DNA of 14,153 nt from J095 sp964407935 (GTDB lineage Bacteria; Chloroflexota; Anaerolineae; 4572-78; J111): NCBI GenBank assembly GCA_964407935.1, contig CAYOXS010000136.1, forward strand, positions 1-14,153. Direction: 5' to 3'. A program made the position numbers and the translations under genes. The notes under the pieces were generated by a model. It did no database searches. It had not been told where the DNA came from and worked only from the letters and a program-made list of their open reading frames with translations. Positions 13,432-14,153 of the stretch are shown piece after piece (within the stretch, counting starts at the first letter, position 1; each line of letters opens with the position of its first letter).

Positions 13432-13461
13432 AAACCGTTCAATTGTTCGATTGAATGGTTT
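13432..13461. promoter_or_regulatory. Inverted repeat, possible operator
   Basis: AAACCGTTCAAT (13432-13443) and ATTGAATGGTTT (13450-13461) form a 12-bp dyad with one mismatch (G-U wobble in plus-strand RNA) around TGTTCG. It lies just upstream of the attenuator-like hairpin, where an operon promoter would be expected, but I see no convincing -35/-10 pair. Repressor site or RNA hairpin are both possible. Confidence 0.4.
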
Positions 13462-13480
13462 ACCACCTGATTTTTGATTA

Positions 13481-13505
13481 AACCCCCTGAAAATGGGGGT
13501 TTTTT
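13481..13505 (+). terminator. Intrinsic terminator, plus-strand orientation
   Basis: Stem AACCCCC (13481-13487) / GGGGGTT (13495-13501), loop TGAAAAT, with T-run 13500-13505 and four more T after a C. The reverse strand lacks a proper T-run. With the opposed terminator at 13424-13389, it insulates this intergenic region in both directions. Confidence 0.6.
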
Positions 13506-13512
13506 CTTTTAA

Positions 13513-13575
13513 AGCCGCCGTAAAGCGGCGCGATAGATCAAAGCAACAGCCTCAGCGAAGACCGCTGAGGCTGTT
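13513..13575. terminator. Two hairpins, probable 3' end signals
   Basis: A short GCCGCCG/CGGCGC-type hairpin (about 13513-13531) has TTT following it on the minus strand. A perfect 13-bp stem AACAGCCTCAGCG (13545-13557) / CGCTGAGGCTGTT (13563-13575), loop AAGAC, is followed by only short T-runs on either strand. They lie 70-130 bp downstream of the AT-rich gene's stop and may end its transcript. Confidence 0.4.
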
Positions 13576-13646
13576 TGATTCCTGGGCGGACTTTACGTTC
13601 AAACCCGCTGCCGGCGGGGGGATGCCATTTACCAACAGGAGGGAAT

Positions 13647-14153
13647 TTATTTCATTAGATCAATGAGACTCAAAAATGTACTTTTGTATCTTAATATCGT
13701 TTGCCGGAGTTCCAAGCTGGCAGCATTATCAAAGTGATATTCGTTACCTCGATAATGAAAAAGATACCCACCGCTCTCATGTAGTTCGGACTTCCCATGA
13801 GCCAGAAAGTTTCGAGGACGCAATACTTCTTGAACATAATCCCCTACTTTTTCTCTTGTCTTTAACTTTTCATGAACTTTCCACAAACGCTTGAAATTTT
13901 GCCAACGTTTATCGCTATCACAAAGAGCGAGCATACCTATGGTATCTGGGCTTCCGATAAACGTAACCAAAGCTTGCGTATAACCCTCATTTTGTTTAGT
14001 TGCGTTCTTATGAAACCCATTGAAAATTGATAAACGTTGGTCATCTGACAAACCTTCTAGGCCAAGTGTAATTATCTGGTCAAGCAAAAGGTCTAATTCA
14101 CCAACTTCTGCCATTACGATGCCACGCATATTTTCTAAATCAAGAATCTTGCG
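13647..14153 (-). CDS. HEPN-like hypothetical protein, start probably outside the window
   Basis: The frame is open from the right edge; an internal ATG at 14129 would give 160 aa, but codons upstream to the edge also read as protein (RKILDLEN before MRGIVMAEVG), so the gene is likely cut. The product is all-helical looking: LDLLLDQIITLGLEGLSDDQ, a Lys/Arg-rich middle (KRWQNFKRLWKVHEKLKTRE), then LRPRNFLAHGKS, containing R-x4-H (R106 to H111 counted from ATG 14129), the signature seen in HEPN-type helical proteins, many of which are RNases or toxin/defence components. Whether the site is catalytic is unknown; many non-toxin families share 'RN..AHG'. The gene is clearly AT-richer than the operon, suggesting separate acquisition. 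Stop TAA at 13649-13647. No adjacent antitoxin-type gene is visible inside the window. Confidence 0.65.
   Translation of the reverse strand, partial: RKILDLENMRGIVMAEVGELDLLLDQIITLGLEGLSDDQRLSIFNGFHKNATKQNEGYTQALVTFIGSPDTIGMLALCDSDKRWQNFKRLWKVHEKLKTREKVGDYVQEVLRPRNFLAHGKSELHESGGYLFHYRGNEYHFDNAASLELRQTILRYKSTFLSLIDLMK

Noticed and set aside
394..13575. Similar ACAGCCTC..GAGGCTGT hairpins near both ends (394-416 and 13545-13575) as element termini
   Set aside because: They share only a short stem sequence, are each self-complementary, and have no flanking target duplication; ordinary terminators explain them better.
13662..13894. Plus-strand frames near 13662-13894, with AGGAGGG at about 13637
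   Set aside because: They are antisense to the R-x4-H gene; the AGGAGGG is too far from the nearest ATG and the frames are short or unlikely in composition.

Overview
The window is GC-rich (except its right end) and coded almost entirely on the minus strand. Secreted and membrane proteins with long Thr-Pro linkers, the N-terminal module of the gene cut by the left edge, and a giant plasmid/phage-type methylase-helicase point to an accessory or mobile region of a Chloroflexota-like bacterium (Anaerolineae/Caldilineae style). That taxonomic call is inference from protein style; no marker gene is present.

Reading the minus strand from right to left: (1) 14153-13647, an AT-rich gene cut by the right edge, with an R-x4-H motif as in HEPN-type proteins; (2) 13646-13371, an intergenic stretch packed with hairpins, including an intrinsic terminator directly in front of the next operon; (3) 13370-1562, one compact co-directional cluster: a possible 41-aa leader ORF, a 763-aa exported multidomain protein with Thr-Pro linkers and C-terminal membrane helices, a 119-aa membrane protein (GTGA overlap), a 351-aa membrane-anchored Thr-Pro protein, a 53-aa protein with a very basic tail, and a 2607-aa membrane-anchored DNA methylase-helicase of the DarB-like (phage P1 anti-restriction) type. 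Inside the large gene, in the +1 frame, lies a 114-aa gene with its own strong Shine-Dalgarno, exactly where the large protein is a featureless disordered linker.

(4) 1561-706 has no convincing protein gene but much structure: a hairpin-rich region downstream of the operon, a bidirectional terminator, a cluster of TTTGTCTAAT-type repeats that look like iterons or operators, a probable plus-strand small RNA with its own promoter and terminator, and a minus-strand terminator. (5) 705-529 is a 58-aa gene with a strong ribosome-binding site. (6) 528-291 holds a plus-strand terminator and a good minus-strand promoter. (7) 290-1 is the 5' end of another gene, resembling N-terminal adaptor modules of Chloroflexota conflict/STAND-type proteins.

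Working model (inference): the cluster couples surface-exposed or envelope proteins to a membrane-tethered DNA-processing and DNA-modifying enzyme, as expected for DNA transfer or protection of an element's DNA at the cell envelope. The left non-coding block would be a control region (replication, copy number or operon control). No relaxase, replication initiator, integrase or transposase is visible, so the type of element cannot be settled from this window.
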